Notes: generated from the sequence alone by a model not told the origin. A DNA stretch of 64,000 bases from Echinometra lucunter (GCA_029962745.1 CM057162.1:11440123-11504122); one strand, 5' to 3'. Counted from the first letter of the stretch, positions 1-15,000 are shown. Translations and numbers: made by a program.

Positions 1-62
1 TATAAAAACATTGCACTGTTTATATTTTCATGCATAAAATCAATTTGAATCTTCCTTCATAG

Positions 63-3000
63 ATCCTAGCCATGGAGCACCAACACTGCATCCAGATCTG
101 TCAGTCCCTTCCCCAGCGAGAATTTGCCATCTCTGGGGCCATTGCTATGGCAGCGGCATTCGCAACCTACCTGGGACCCTATGACCCCAAGTTCCGCCGA
201 TCTGTCCTGACGGTCCATTGGCCGCTGTGTCTTCAAGAGAGGGGTGTTCCTCTGGTCATTGATGCAATAGATCCAATGAAAGGTTGGGATATTTTCTTTT
301 TTTCCCTTCTTACCTTAGATAATGCATTTTGCCAAATTTTGGAGTTGGCATAGAAAGAGTTTGATGAAATGGGAAAGTTCATGCACATGATCGTAGCCCA
401 TGCTCCCATTCAATAAAAAAATAACCCCTTTTTTTTTATTCAGATGAAACTTATGTATTGAGTTGCTTTGGTACAGATATATAATTTCATTATGTTTCAC
501 ACTACTAATTCATTGTCAGTGTTGTATAGAAATTACTATGTATTTGTTCTTGATGCATGCCTTCAAATGATGAAAATTTTGGTAGTCATTCTTCCAGAGA
601 AATGTAGATAGCACTTGTATGCAAGCTTTAAATCAGGGATGATATTTAAAGAGATTCAAATGTCCATTTGATGTCCTATTTTAACATGATATTTGTAATT
701 ATTACCATCTTGCTTATTTTTGTAGGATGGATTGTTGAATGGGCCATCCACACGTCACCAAAGACGCGGGCCAACACAGGCATGGAAAGCGCCCTCCCTC
801 CCCTAGACCTCAACCAGCGAGACAGTGAAGGAACACCTGCCGCACGCCAGGAAGACGACGGCAAGACGCCGGTGAATGAAGGAGAATCAGAGAACGAAGG
901 ACAGGCTGAGGAGGAGGAGGATGGAGAGAAGAAGGAAGAGGAAGGAGTGGAAGCTGATGATGGAGTGAACGAAGGAGGAGAGGATGAAGGGAAGAGCCAA
1001 GAGATGAAGGAGAAGGAAGATGAGATGAATGCTTTGCTCTCTCAGGCACAAGGTACAGTATTTTCTGAAATTTGTCAACTGCTACAAATTTATATTTTCT
1101 CTGCCATGTTAGTATGGAGAAAGAGAAAGAGAGAAAGAAAGATTAGAGAAAAATAGAAAGAGTAAGAAAAGGTCCATTACATGTATGTTTAAGGGAAGGA
1201 AAAGGAAAGAAGTTAGAGAGAAAAATTATAAGTAACCACATGTACTCCAAGGTTGAATTCAACAAATTTTTGTATTATTGTAGTAATGGTATTTTTTAGA
1301 AAATCTCTATTCTGTGCCTTTGTTTCCTATAATGTAGACTCTTGGACACTTTCTAGTTACAAGAATTGTAATACACTGTACATTTTTTAAAGTAGATCAC
1401 CATTTTTTTTTAAATTCCGGGTCTAATCCGGGTCCTCTAATGTCCTCTTACAGAAGGCCAAGAAACACCCCGTAATGAGCAGCCTGCTGCATCTGCATCC
1501 GAGGAGCCCCAGCGTGGCTTCACAGCCCTGAGTGAGATAGCAGAGAGTCAGCATGCTTATGATGTAGATGCATTCCCACAGATTGGTAGCGCAGAATACC
1601 AGCGTTATGTGCAGTCGCTCATCAAACTACTTGTTGGAGAGAAGTGTGTACATGACTGGGGTACCAAAGGTAGGATTGAATACGTAATTTAGGCCATGTT
1701 CACGTCTTGTGGAGATCTGTTGGTGCAAGATCTTCTTGTCATAGATTACAATGTTAAGTATGCCATTGTATAAGCTGGTGTTTCAAGATAATTGAGTACA
1801 TGTCTAGAAAACCGAAGGTACATGAACATGAAGGTTTGGACTGTGTTCACATCTACCATAGATCTTATAGAGTTGATGTGACCAATTGGATTATAATGTT
1901 TTGTGTAAACATGTCCATTCACTGGTTCAGGTATTGTTTGCAGGGAAGTGCTAACATGACTGAAGAACTAAGGTTAGGTTTATTACTTTAAGACTGTGTT
2001 CACATCTACCTTAGATCTTGTGGTGTTGTTATGATTGTCGAGATTATATTACAATCAGTTGTATAGTGCTTTCACAACAGACGTGTAGCCACTCGGACAC
2101 AACAGGTGGGAATGAATACATTAATTTGGCTATGTTTAGATCTTGAGATTTGAAAATCGTAATAAGGGATTATGGGCTTGCAATGCAGCATGACATTTAA
2201 CCCATGGGTTTACGGGAACCGGATGGCCCCTGTAGAAAGTCAGTAGGCACTGAGTTAATGATTTTATAGGAATGTTATTACAGCCTGTGATCATTGCAGT
2301 ATGCTGGGTGAAGAGGAATGTGAACATGGCTGTGGGACCTGCATAATTTTCAATACATTAATTTGGCTGTGTTCACATCTACAGGTAATCTGGAAGATAA
2401 GTTACCTCAGCTAGATGATATTCCATATGTCCATTTAATAGCAAAATGTCAAAGTAGATCAAAATAAAAAAATAAAAGAAAAAGAAAAAGAAAAGATGAA
2501 GGGAACGTGGCTGTGGGACCTGCATAATTTTCGATACATTCATTTGGCTGTGTTCATATCTACCCTAGATCTGGACGTGCAAGTTACACAGTTTGACGGT
2601 ATTCCATATGTCCATTTATTAGCAAAATGTCAAAGTATATCCAACAAAATAAGAGACTGGCATAGCTTTGTATTGTCAATTCAAGAATTGTCAATATTTT
2701 CAAACTGAGCATGTTGCACAGAACTTATAAATTTAGACAAGAAAATGTATACGTGTCTATTGCAAGTTTATCTATCAAGATCAAAATATATTTTGTTATT
2801 TTTTATTTTTCATCTATTTAAGGACTGAGCCTTAGGCAGATGGAGAACCTTGCCATCCAGAAATCATCATGGCAACGACCTCCGTACCTGATTGATCCTG
2901 ACATGGAGGGCGTGCGATGGTTGCGAAGAATGATCTACCAGCATCGGTTGGTCAACATTGATATGCAAACAAGGTTAGCAGGCCATTCTTATTAACCCTC

Positions 3001-6000
3001 TCATAAGATTATTTGCAATTTTTTAATCTGTGTTAGACTTCAGATATGTATAGGGGCAAACCGTTTGAAGAACAACAAAAACAAAAAGGGATGCAGTTTT
3101 TAAGCATACTGTGCATCTCATCGTATCATAATAGACCATTAAATATGTGTCAAGTGCCTTTCCTGTGTCAATAGACCTTTTTGATAATGTATTCAAATTT
3201 ATGCATGTTTTTCTCCAGAACCCTAGGTTACCAACTATTCAGTTCATGTGTTATGCATAATGAAATCTGAATAGATGGAATCCAGTTTGCATACATTAGT
3301 TTTTGTTATGTCTGGGAAACCTCTGGCAAGTTTCTTTGTTGTCAAGGAAAACTTAAAAAAAAAAATATATATGCATAAAATTAGTAAACAGGTCTATAGA
3401 ATTCACTTTGTACCCCGCAGATTTTTTTTTTTTTTTAAGTGGTTTGCCCTGCATGTGTGAACAAGCCTTTATAGTACACTTCAAACTTGTCTGCATAATC
3501 GTAGTAAATGAGTTATATTTTCGAAATTGCTCCCAATAAGAATGCTTTAACATTGCAGTATTCCATTTTTTTTTTCATTAGACTAAAAGAGATGAAAATT
3601 AATCTACATCCCTTGTTCCAATAGAAAATTGCACAGATTTTTTAGAACCCTGCTTGGATCCTCATGAACACAGAAACTTTGCAGAGAAAATTCTAGAAGT
3701 CCTGTTCACACAATGGCTACAATTCCTTTATTACTGATATCCTGCAAAGTGCATAGAACTTTCCATACCCTCATGTTATTTTCAATGTAGTCTCGCAAGC
3801 TATTTACTCCACTATATTTTCCTGTAGTAGTAGAAGTCAAGTCCTTAAGCGGTAAGAAATATGCATAATGCAAATTTAGTAGGTAGAAAGTAGGCACTTT
3901 AGATTGTGTTGTAGATTCGTATACCCTTCACATTTTCAAATTCCATTCTAACGTTCTGACTTGTAAAAAAGTAGCCTTTAGAGTTTGTATTATGCTGTCA
4001 AGTTACAAAAATGAAGTGAAGCCTCATCATTCATGTCCATATTTCTTCATCTTGTCCCTGCCTGTCCTGTCTTGCTCTGCCTCTTGCACAAATGTCATCA
4101 ACAGATGGTAAGTTTTAATGTTTAAGATGTACAATATCATTCTTTGCAATTCTTGCATGCTGATTTTTTTAAAGGGTGGGGGGGGGGGGGGGGGGAGTTC
4201 ATTCATTTTGTTGGTTGAGAAAGAAAACGGCCCCAACTCTGTATTAAAATATGATTTAAGGCCCTCTTCTTTCTCAACCAACAACTTGTATCCATATGTT
4301 ATATTTTCGTTTTCGTAGTTACATCAAGGCACGGGTCGCAATGAGACTGATAACGATCATGAGATTTTAGTAAACCCATTGACTACTGAATTCTCAAACT
4401 CCCATAGACTTAATACAGGGACCACTTGGTTTCCATGGGCAACAGGTTAAAGGTACACCTTGCTTCATGATGTGTCCTTGTGAGTATGCTTGAGCATGCT
4501 CATAGCAGGGTAGTTGTGAGATGTACCTGTACCTTTAATAAAGAGTCTCATCATAGTTAGGAAGCTTTGCAAAACAGAGAAGCAATAAACAAGTACTTGA
4601 AACACAAATGATATAAACAACAAGATGATTTTTTTCTTTGGACATGCATTTTCGTGGCACTACATTTCACTAAGCTACCTTATCATAATCAGTCCATTGT
4701 AACCAATGCCTAATTTTGATTGTTGTAATATTTGGTTGGTTGTGGGTATGTTGTTGACTTGTCGGTATTTCGTTGCTTAAGGGTATTTTGTTGGTTGTGG
4801 GTATGTAACATTGGTTGTGAATTTTTAGATTTTGGTTGTGGGTACTGTTTGGTTGTGGGTATTCTTTGTAACACATAGTTTTGAGACATTTTTCGATGCA
4901 GTTTTCCGTTGAGTCTTAAGCATTTAGTTGCTAAGCTTTGGACTGTCTTTAGAAGTCAAAACATACATATTTGAAAAAAAAATGAAGACAAGCCTTTGTT
5001 TTTCCCCGGATCCTATATAAAAATAAATTTCCACTGAAATACTACCACTTTATTGAAACTCCCACATGTATTAAGATCACAGTATACACAGATCTCATTA
5101 CAGATTCACTTCTGGTTTACAATTTACATTTCCAGTCTTACGTTCAGTTTACATATTTGTACTTGCATATTACTTCTTCATTGCAGAATGTAACTTTTCT
5201 GTCTAATTCATTATCTTTCTAATTATTCTTGGCCTTGTAGGAGACATCAGCAAATCCATGTGTATTCTAAAGACACATTTGAATTGTAAGATTTCTTTGC
5301 ATGACATTGCATGAACTAACAACCTTATACATTTCACGCTTAGAAATAAGTTACACCTTATATGTGACCTGCCGGCTCGAAACCACCAATAAGTCGCACG
5401 CATCACAACTGAGAAAACGGCCAAGAAAGGTCAATTTGATTGGATTGGTCTATTTCTTGTTTTTGATAGAAATGGGTAGTTTTATCATGTTGTTGTGGAG
5501 CAATTTGGATGAGTCATATACCATTGGAAAGCTGAGAATCTCTACTTTAAAATGAGCTATAAAACCAGAAAAATGAATTTTGGCGACTTAAAGGTGGTTT
5601 TGAGGCAGCAGGTCACAAATTTAATGAGAGAGTAGGGTGTCAGCACGCATCATAGACACTAGAAGGCTGAGAGAGGACAAAGGACTATCCATTGTCACTC
5701 TCTCTACTCTAACTTACACAGCTCATTAATAATTTTAAAAAAACATGCATATTTCAATTATCTATTCAACTATTTTCTTCCACAGAGCTAGAAAATCTAT
5801 TACAAAATAGTATTAAAGTGAGAAGTTATTTCCATGCATGCTTGGAAATAACTTTCACTTACATTTACTGAGAAAGTAGGGTGTCAGTACACAACATGCT
5901 ATTTTGTAGAAGAATTTGTTGCTCTTTTGGAAGAAAACGATTCAATAGATTATAGAAATATGCATGCTTTGTATTACTGAACTGTGCCAGTTTAGGTAGC

Positions 6001-9000
6001 TCAGCATTGTAGGAAAGTAACAGGAATTCAATTTAAAAAATAAACAATTATTTATTTTTTCAATGGAGCAGACTTAGAGAATAATTTAATATTTTGGAAG
6101 TAGTTAATCAAGTTTTATTTACTGAATAATTATTTAATGTGTATGTATTAAAAAGGATACTTTCATTTGAACAAATGAACTCCACAGTGCTCACTACTTT
6201 GAAGTGGCATAACATAAATAAACAGAAAACAAATACTTTGGACAGTGACACATCTATGACTTCCAGATTAGTGCTATAAAATTTATACCCTTTTTTGCAG
6301 TGTTGCACTTCATTCTCCCAAAAGAAGTATAGGTCATTGAATGTAGTGATGTATTCCATTGCAGCACTATAGAGTAGTGCTTTAGTATGTTCACTGCATG
6401 AGTGCCCAGTGAATGAGTTGTAGTCGTAGCATGAACACATCACATGCACATAATCATGCACTGCCAGCCACCTATTGCATGCTTTATTGCATTTCGTATC
6501 AACTCTTAGCAGTACAGAGTTTTCTTAATGTTTATTTTCACCAGTTTTACATCCTCAAATTGGCACCCAACAATTGTTATTTTTTCACTACTACAAATAT
6601 GAAGTAGTGAAAAATACACACATGTATGTGTAGTTTTAAAAGAAATACTGGTTATTTGCATGTGTATAACATGTAAATTCTCAAATGAAAATTGCAAATT
6701 TAAAAGAAAAGTTATGAAAATGCACATAAAGTACACCTATAGTGATTATTTTACACCTCCTTCCCAACTTTGGAGAAGTATTTTTAAACCATACAACCTC
6801 TTGCATTAAAGATGGACTCTAAATTTTTCTGTGATTTTTTGCTCTTTTTGATTATGCATAATAGTGTTATTCCCAGCATTCTGAATACAAAAAAGAAAAA
6901 GAATGCCAAAGTGTCATTAAAAGGAGACACTGTACTGCTGTTGGTTAATATGGTTCTTTCATTTTGCAAATCTTTTATGCTATCTCAGTTTACAAATCTT
7001 TTTATGTCTGCCTGTAATGTATGAGTAAGCATTTTTGCTTTTAGCAAGCTGAAGTGGAAACATAGGGTCACCTGCTATGATATGAGTCATCTTGCAGACA
7101 TGATATATATTCTAAGACAATGTTTCTTATTCTTTCTTGCCTCTCTTTTCCCCTCTCCTTCTCCCTCCCCTTCCATGTAAATCCAGGGTACGCACATTCT
7201 TTTCTTGTACATGACTAGACACGTACATTAGAACATGGCCATGTACTTTCAGCAGTGACTTTTGTAGTCTTAGATTCATCCTGCACCCATGACAGGTTGA
7301 TGTGATTGACTTGTCTTTCAACTGCATAAGCATGCTGTGTATCACCAAAATAAGTATAGAATAATGCAGGATCTCAAATTATGCAGGGCACTGTACAAAA
7401 AGGTATAGTATCCTCCACAAGACTAGGAGGCAAAATGGCTCAGTTAGTAAAGCGTCTGCCTCTCAAAGCTCATGGGTTTGAATGTACCGCTGGCAGATGA
7501 AGCCTGCATTGTGTTTTATCATGCCCCTCCCCTGTTTCATAGATGCAGGCTATTGTTCAAGTGAAAAACACTCTGTCCCTTGGATAAGATGTCAAATGCA
7601 GGCCTTGTGTAGAGGAGAGTCACCACCTTTGCATGTGAACCCACTGAATTATAAGAGGAACAAGAGAGGGGGGGGGGGGGGGGGTAGTGGTATGCTTGCA
7701 CATGCCAATTAGTGATATTGGGATCAAGGAGAGACTCAAAGTTTGTTTTTCCCCCTCCCAGGCATAGATGATACCGAATATATAATAATTTGCTTTTAAT
7801 TCTTGCCCCATAGTGAAATGCTTGTTATCACGCAATGCATCTTGTGGATTCTGAATTTAAACATATTTCATGTATTTCTCCAGATTTTTGATTGCGTACC
7901 AGCTTATATTCCAAGCAGATTTTGCAGCTTAACAGTATTATGCAGTGTTCTGTATTTCCAGTGTGATTTGAGTTAAAATATCTAGTGTGTCCTGCATATA
8001 TTCATGTATAGCTGGACCTAGATACGCATATATTTACTCATTGCATTTTGTCTGATTTTTTTTGTTGTTGTTGCAATGCTTACAATAGTCATGTGGAAAA
8101 CAAGCTTGGGTAGGTGTATACACATTTCAATATTCTTTCTTCTCCACAAAAAATTTCATGCTTTCTTGTACATGGATATTCTGTTCCCATTTATTTTTCT
8201 ATCAAGGAACGGTCCCAGTCAAGATGTGTTGCACATGCATTAGGCAAACTGCTTTTAAAGAAAAAGTTTATCACATTTTCTCTATCTTTAATACGTTTGT
8301 TACACACAGATACGTGAGTTTGAGTATATTACCTCCTTTGTCGCATCATTTATGACTCCTTGCCATTCATTTAATAAACAAAAAATCCTTCCTTTTTTCA
8401 TGGTTTATTACTGCATTTCTTTATGATGATGGTTTATGTCTTTGATTACATATTTGCAGTGAATTAGGTAATGCAGTCCAAGATGAAAGATTTTTCTTTG
8501 ACTCCCTGCAAATCTGCGTGAAATAATAAGAAGTACCAATGCATCAAATGTATCATGATAATTGTACTTTATGTTGGTCTCGTTGCCTTACCTTGGAAAT
8601 TGATAAATGGATTCCAAAAAATTCACTTCAATTAAAAAGGTTTGTCAAATGGATTTTAGTAAATATATTCATAAAAATATTCTCTACCAAGATATATCTC
8701 AGTTGAAAGCTTTACAATAGATTTTTCCCGTTCAGAATTATTTGTCTGAAAAATTTGAGAATGTTTACATTCATCTATCTTCCCGTTCCATTAGGTTTGA
8801 TCCTTCTATGGTGGTGCGCATTGAGAAGGCTATTCTTGGAGGCCGCCCTCTCTTGATGATGAACAGTGTAGACTGTGTAGATTCCATGTCAGCTCCTCTA
8901 ATTCACCATGCAAACCACGGCACAGAAGAGGGTGGTAGTGGAGGTAGGTCATAGGTCAAATGGTATTTAAAAATAGTTCAGTTGATGATTGATCCTTACC

Positions 9001-12000
9001 TAGAATTTTTTTAGTAAAAGGCTATTCTTTGAGGAAGGCTGCTCTTGATAATAAACTGTTCAGACTGTTAGCCTCCATGTAGTCTTCTCTCAGCCTAGTG
9101 ACAATTGCTCTGTGGTCAAATGCAACACTATCCAAACTAAAAAATTCGCCATCAAACCAAACACTATGCCTAAAGCCTTACCTTATATCTTTGACAAATT
9201 CAAGTCTAGAGCAATTGTTGCTGTACATACATGTACAGGCTTACACTGTGGCTTTGAGTATGTTATCATGTTTATATTGATGGCTAATTTGCAAGTGGGT
9301 CAGATGTTTGAATTCCTGTTCTGTCTCCAGAATGCTTTTTTTTTTTGTAATTCAAAATGCAATCTAATTCTCTTCATATTTAGTTAAATGCTATACATTT
9401 TTGCTGGATGAATTCCATTTGGGATAATCATGTTCCACTAGATGTATTTTGTTGCTGCCCAAATTATTTTAGATCTGAGTCATCCCTTTTATATACATGT
9501 AGATTGTAACTTGAAGAAGGCTGAAAGCACCTGAGGTGTCTTACTGTATAAAACATTTAACCCTATATAGCCTGGGCTATTTTGAAATTGCATAGCCCGG
9601 GGGGCTTATTTGGCCCCTCCCTCAGATCTCGGCTGTTGATCGTGTGATCGCGACAAAAATCAGCATGCACGTCACCCACAATGTAATCTCCAAAAGTGTA
9701 CGGTTAATTATTACGATATTATTCTGATTTATTTTTGATTAATTAATAATGCTAATTTATGCATAAAATAAGAAATTCAGCTGTAAATCTGTAAATACAA
9801 GTCCAAAACTGCTAAATTTTGGTCTAGACACTCTTTTTAGGATTCTTATCAAATGTACATTAAAAAAATGGCGGTATCAAATTTTTTTCTTACATATTTT
9901 ATTGTTTCTTAAATTACTTATGTATTTCTTTGTTTTTCGACTTTTTGTTTTTTTATTGGTTTTCGGTTGAAATCATCCGCTACACTATTCCGATCATAAA
10001 CAACATGAAATTAATTGTGTTTAATAAGTAAACGTAAAATTAATGATACATTTATGAATTTTGGCTAGAAACAGAATTTGCATTTGGATTTGTACATAAA
10101 ATCACGTTTTTGAGCAATTTTGGGTCTGACATGCACTTACAAAATGTTGCGTAACTTCGGAACCACATACCCGGGCATCACGAATTTCATCTCAAAAGTT
10201 GTGCGAGATTTGAAAGAAAAAGTTGTGAAACGTCACGGCGTGAGCTTTCCACGTTATGGATATGTCGTGAAAAATGTTGAGGTGGGGCTAGAAAAGCCCC
10301 CCCCCCTCCCCCCGGGCTAGATAGGTTAAGTTTTAAAATATGTCACAACTGTCTGACTACTTTCCGAAGAGTAAACATTTTCTCTTCATCATCTTTCTTA
10401 CTGTACAGATGCGCGTCTCATCAAGTACTGCGGACGTCGATTACTGGGCCACGAGAACTTCTGCGTCACCCTAGCCACCACCAACATGTACCCCAACCTG
10501 AGTGCCAGAACGGCGTCAGCAACGACCCTGGTCAATTACAACGCCTCCCCAGAGATGCTCAGAGAAGAGCTGTTGGATCGAGCGTTTGCCCGAGTGATGC
10601 CCATGCTGTATCTGGAGAAAAAGAAGGTCCTAAAAGCCATTCAGCAACACAAAGAGACTTTGCAGGTAAGAAAATCTGAATGATGACATGAAGGTTATGA
10701 AGAGAAGAAGGTCAGTCATTAATTAAATATTTTTCTGGTATTAATCTGTTTGTAGGTTTCTTTAAACTTACGAGAGTCTGTTAATGCCAGTAGCATACTA
10801 TATATTTCACAGAAAATTATTCTGCATTCATAATGCATTGTGATTTATTTCCATCACTGACTATGTAGTTGATATAGATTTTGCATTGGTTTTGCAGATG
10901 AAAGATTTTGGCATTATATCGTATAATTAGATTTTTTAAAAAGGATTACTTCTTCTTGAAAATCCAAAAGCATCACAAAGGGAATTTACATGTTATAAAG
11001 CTCAGTGTATCTCTAAATACAGCTTTCAGTCCTTTTGATGAAGGGTTTTTTTGTGCCAGTTTAACTGTATTAGTAATTTGATCCTTCCATTTTCCTTTCT
11101 TGTCATCAGTTCCTGGAGGACAAGCTTCTTCAGGTACTCGAAGGTGAGGTATCATCCCAGGAGATCACCAGTCACACCGAGTACGTCTCCTCCATCGTCG
11201 ACCACAAGGAGGCTGTCTTTGCCCGTCTGGAGGCCGCAGAGCAGGCCCTCTCCCAGCTCGAACGCATCCGAGACCAGCTGTTACCGGTGTCCAAGAGGGG
11301 CGCGATGCTGTATTCCGTGGTCCAGAGTTTGCAGGGGATGCAGCGGGAGTATAGAGTCTCCCTGCCCATGTTCCATTGGATGTTTGACCAAGCAGTGGGT
11401 GAGGAGCTTCCCCCTGAGGTGGCCCAGGAAGAGGACTGGAATGATGTAAGTCATCAGGGCCCCATTTCTTGAAACTTTTTATCAGTAACAACTACCAAAT
11501 TTTTATGACAAATTTGTTCTCAGCCAATCAGATGCAACGATTTCAGTAGCCTATAAAAGTTATTGCAGACTTGTTATTGATAACAAGTTTTATGAAACGG
11601 AGGCCCAGATTTATTTCAGTAGCTACAGAGGTGCTTGTAAGATTGAAGAATATTTGCACTAATACTTTTCTGAAAACCAAGGGATCTGCATAATTTAGGA
11701 GGTGAGTTGGCTCAGTCAGTAATGCGTCTGCCTGTCAAACCAAAGATCACTGGTTCGATTCCAGCCCGGGCAGATGACCAAAGCCTGCTTTGTGTGTTAA
11801 CATGCCCCTTCCCTGTTTCATAGTGGAAAACACTCCATCCCTCGGATAGGATGTCAAATGGAGACCCCGTGAAGAGGAGAGTCACCACCTTCGGAGAACC
11901 CACTGCTCTGTTTGAAGAAGAGCAGGGGGAAACCATGGTGTAGTGGTACATCTGCACATCCCAATAACTTATATCCTTAGGGGAGACCCTAGGGTCACAG

Positions 12001-15000
12001 TGATTAAGTTCGCTTTTCCCCTCTCAGGCCCAGGTGATGCCAAATACTTGATAACCATGATTTAATTTGTATGTGGCTTTCATTTTGCATATTTTGACTT
12101 TAGAGTTTGATCAGAAAATATCCTGTGAATGTTTTAGATTTAAGAAGTTTCTGATTTCAGCAATTGTAATCATGATGAAATATAATGGGGAATATTTTTA
12201 CTTAAAATGAAGATTTGTTACACAAATACCCTTCAGTCTGGAATTCAGTCATTAATGATAGACTCATTTATGAAGATTAAGTACTATCAAGAACGGATAC
12301 ATATCACTACTCTTAAAATATACTTGAATCCGAAATACTTGATTTTGTTTTTTCCACATTCAGCTTACATCGATTCAATAACATAATACTAAACATATGT
12401 GTCAAATAAAGTAATACAACAACATTACAATATATTTGAATGCAGTAATTTCCTGTAATAAATGCATACAATATGGAAGAATGTGAGGGAATTTGTTTCT
12501 TCTGACCAATATTTTTCTTTTTATTGTAGGCTGGGACTGGGAGTGATGATGAAGATGACCCACATCAAGGCAAAGTGGTACCTCCTCCCAGGCTAGGGAG
12601 CGCATCAACACGCATCTCTGAGAGGAAGGTTGCTGCGGGTGATGGAGGAGAGGGGCAGGAGCAGGCTGGAGCAGGTTAGAGATTTTTTTTTAATGATTGG
12701 TTGCGATGTGTAAGAGGAGAGAGAGAGAGAGAGACAGGGACAGAGAGACAGACAGAGAGTCAGAGATAGACAGATGGAGACAAAGAGATAGAGACAGAGA
12801 GATAAAGACAGAGACACAGGGACAGAAAGACATGAACAGAGAAGGATATAGAGAGAGGGGAACACAGCAGAGTGCAGGTGAGAAGATGAAAGAGGAGAGA
12901 GAGATAAATTGCGCAGTATATGAGTACAGAAAGAAAGGGGGCAGAGAGGGTGAGAGGAGATAGAGAGAGAGAGAGAGAAAGGGAGAGAGAGAGAACACAG
13001 CTGAAGAGTGCAAGTGAGATGATGAAAGAAAGAGGAGAGATAAATTGCACAGTATATGAGTACAGAAAGAAGGGGGGGCAGAGAGGGTGAGAGTAGGAAG
13101 AGATTGAAAGAGAGGATGGATGAGATGAGAGACAGATGGACAAATATGATTTGAAATAGAACCACATGCAGAAAATGTATAATACTGCAAGGAGAGCTGA
13201 AGATGCTGATGTATGCACATCTGTGAGATGAGAAGGCTAAAACAATTTTGGATGTGGGTACAGGGGAGATAAATTTGATAAAAGAGGGGCTTTAGATTTG
13301 AAAAAAAAAAAAAAAAAAACACCTGTTGTAATTAATGAAAGAGTATTTTTCATTACAGTAGTTGTGCTAATGCTATCTACATGTAGTTACACTTAGGTGT
13401 AAAAGTTCAAGGTCCAGATTTATGTATGTTAATTCATATTTTTGTTTATTTGTGTTATGCAGAGTCGGGTCTTGAGGAAGACGAAGACGACGCTGAAGGC
13501 ACAGCTGGCGTTTCAGTCCCAGACATAGTGATTCCTGATGTACCATCATTCCCCACCAATGGAATGGAATACACTAACTTATCAGCCAACCAAGTCAAGC
13601 AGCTTGTTGACTGCCTTACACAGACGGTATTCCAGAATGTCAGACAGTGAGTAATAACGATAAAAAATAATATTACCTTATTGACATGTAAGTAGCATAT
13701 GCCGTACTCTGTAAATGTGTCTCTATGTGCTGCAGTAAAGAGAAAAGAGGAGAAAGTATGGAAAAGAGTGAAATGAGATATGCTTAAAGCTAGCCCGTCC
13801 CTTTTGCAAAATCTACGAAAATCCATACAGCTTGGCATGAGTTTAGGATATGCCCCTTCTGATACTTTCATTTAATCTTACGGTCATGCGTTGCTTAAGT
13901 TCTTAATGTAAATTGAAAATCTGGCTCCCAACCTTGAATAAGTAAGTCGGATCAGCTCACCGGCGAGTAGCGCAGCCAGGTATAAAGCTAGCTAGCTCAG
14001 CCGCGCGTAGCTCGCAGCCACCACACGTACCGTACATATAGCAGCGCTGTAATGTGAATCCTTTCGCTGTGCGCTATCTTGAATCTTCAGGTCTTCTTTT
14101 CATGGTACGAAAAAAGAAAGCTCTGATAAATTATTGAAGATTATTTCCATAAAACCGAATTTCACGTTTGTCAATTTCAGGGATACGTTATATAGCCTTC
14201 CTCTCTCGAATGGTGACAGAGTCAGGGAACTTTCCAAATTAGGTCTGCAAAAGGGACAGGCTACCTTTAACATACTTCCTGAAGTTGCCAATTAACACTG
14301 GAAATTGTTTGAAACAGAAATGTCTCGAGATGTGCTTTAAAGCTGTCAACAGTTTAGTACACTCAAACCTGCTTATTGACCACCTGTATAGAAAGGCCAC
14401 CTGTCTGTATAGAGTCAACAATTTTTGTTCCCCTAGAATAATTTTTCCTGTTGAAACATGTGTTACAGAAGCCTGTACATAAAGACTGCCTGCTCATAAA
14501 GACCACTTTTCATATCTCGCTTGCATGGCTTTTATATATACCAGTTGCCAACTGGAACATGATGGATTTTGTTTTACGATTATCAAAGTGAGGTCATTCT
14601 GTAGTCAGTGCAGTGGAATGCTTTTTTTTTTGTATTGGTCCTTTTGGTATAGTGTTTCATAATATGTTTTATTCTGAACTTCGAAAGCAGCATCAGGTTA
14701 TGTTCCTCGTTAACTTTGCCACTCTGATTTTTGCTGGCTGCCATTTTACAATGCTGTTTTCATGGTATTAGGAATGCATTTAAAATGGAACTAACTATAC
14801 ATGTACAGAATCCTAAAATGTTGTAAATATGTCAAAGTGTAATACCGTGAAACCTGTATATGAAGATCACCCAAGGGAGACAAGAAAATAGTCTTTATGA
14901 GCAGGTGGACTTTGTGGATAGGTTCCTTTAATACAAGTTTCAATGGGAAAAATTATTCAAACATTTTAACTATCTAAACAAATATTGTTGTCTCTATAGA

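Larger units (their letters stand above)
2974..8794 (+). other. Long intron (5.8 kb) between AAA5 exons; mobile-element remnants only
   Basis: No coding exon is seen between the exons ending at 2973 and starting at 8795. The intron holds a poly-G tract near 4177-4195, a 16-bp inverted repeat at about 4209-4288, 'ttggttgtgggta' minisatellite copies at about 4725-4865, an inverted-repeat element at 5363-5617, a short hairpin at about 5815-5862 and a SINE at 7426-7791. The short open frames in it have no exon-like boundaries or family resemblance. Confidence 0.7.
63..11445 (+). other. AAA5 (ATP-binding dynein motor region, D5) of the DNHD1-like protein
   Basis: Seven exons encode the D5 module, residues 1-552. 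Landmarks seen are AFATYLGPYDPKFRR at the start, LSLRQMENLAIQKSSW followed by PPYLIDPDMEGVRWLRR (equivalent to the usual RRWPLMIDPQ-GQA-WI block), FCVTLATTNMYPNLS (usual FRFYITTKLRNPHY), and a long helical segment ending LPMFHWMFDQAVG. The module is interrupted by an acidic insert at about residues 84-205 (second exon and start of the third). Confidence 0.8.

Noticed and set aside
668..725. Start of an independent protein at the ATG at 668
   Set aside because: This sequence is intronic; the exon begins at 726 after TTGTAG and is in phase with the preceding exon ending at 282.
10120..10320. A 66-codon gene between DNHD1-like exons
   Set aside because: It ends inside the poly-C right terminus of an inverted-repeat element and has no recognised homology or splice sites.
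12605..13322. Long minus-strand open frames (150-210 codons) rich in Ser, Leu and Cys
   Set aside because: They are translations of the GA-rich simple repeat; no start context, splice structure or family resemblance.
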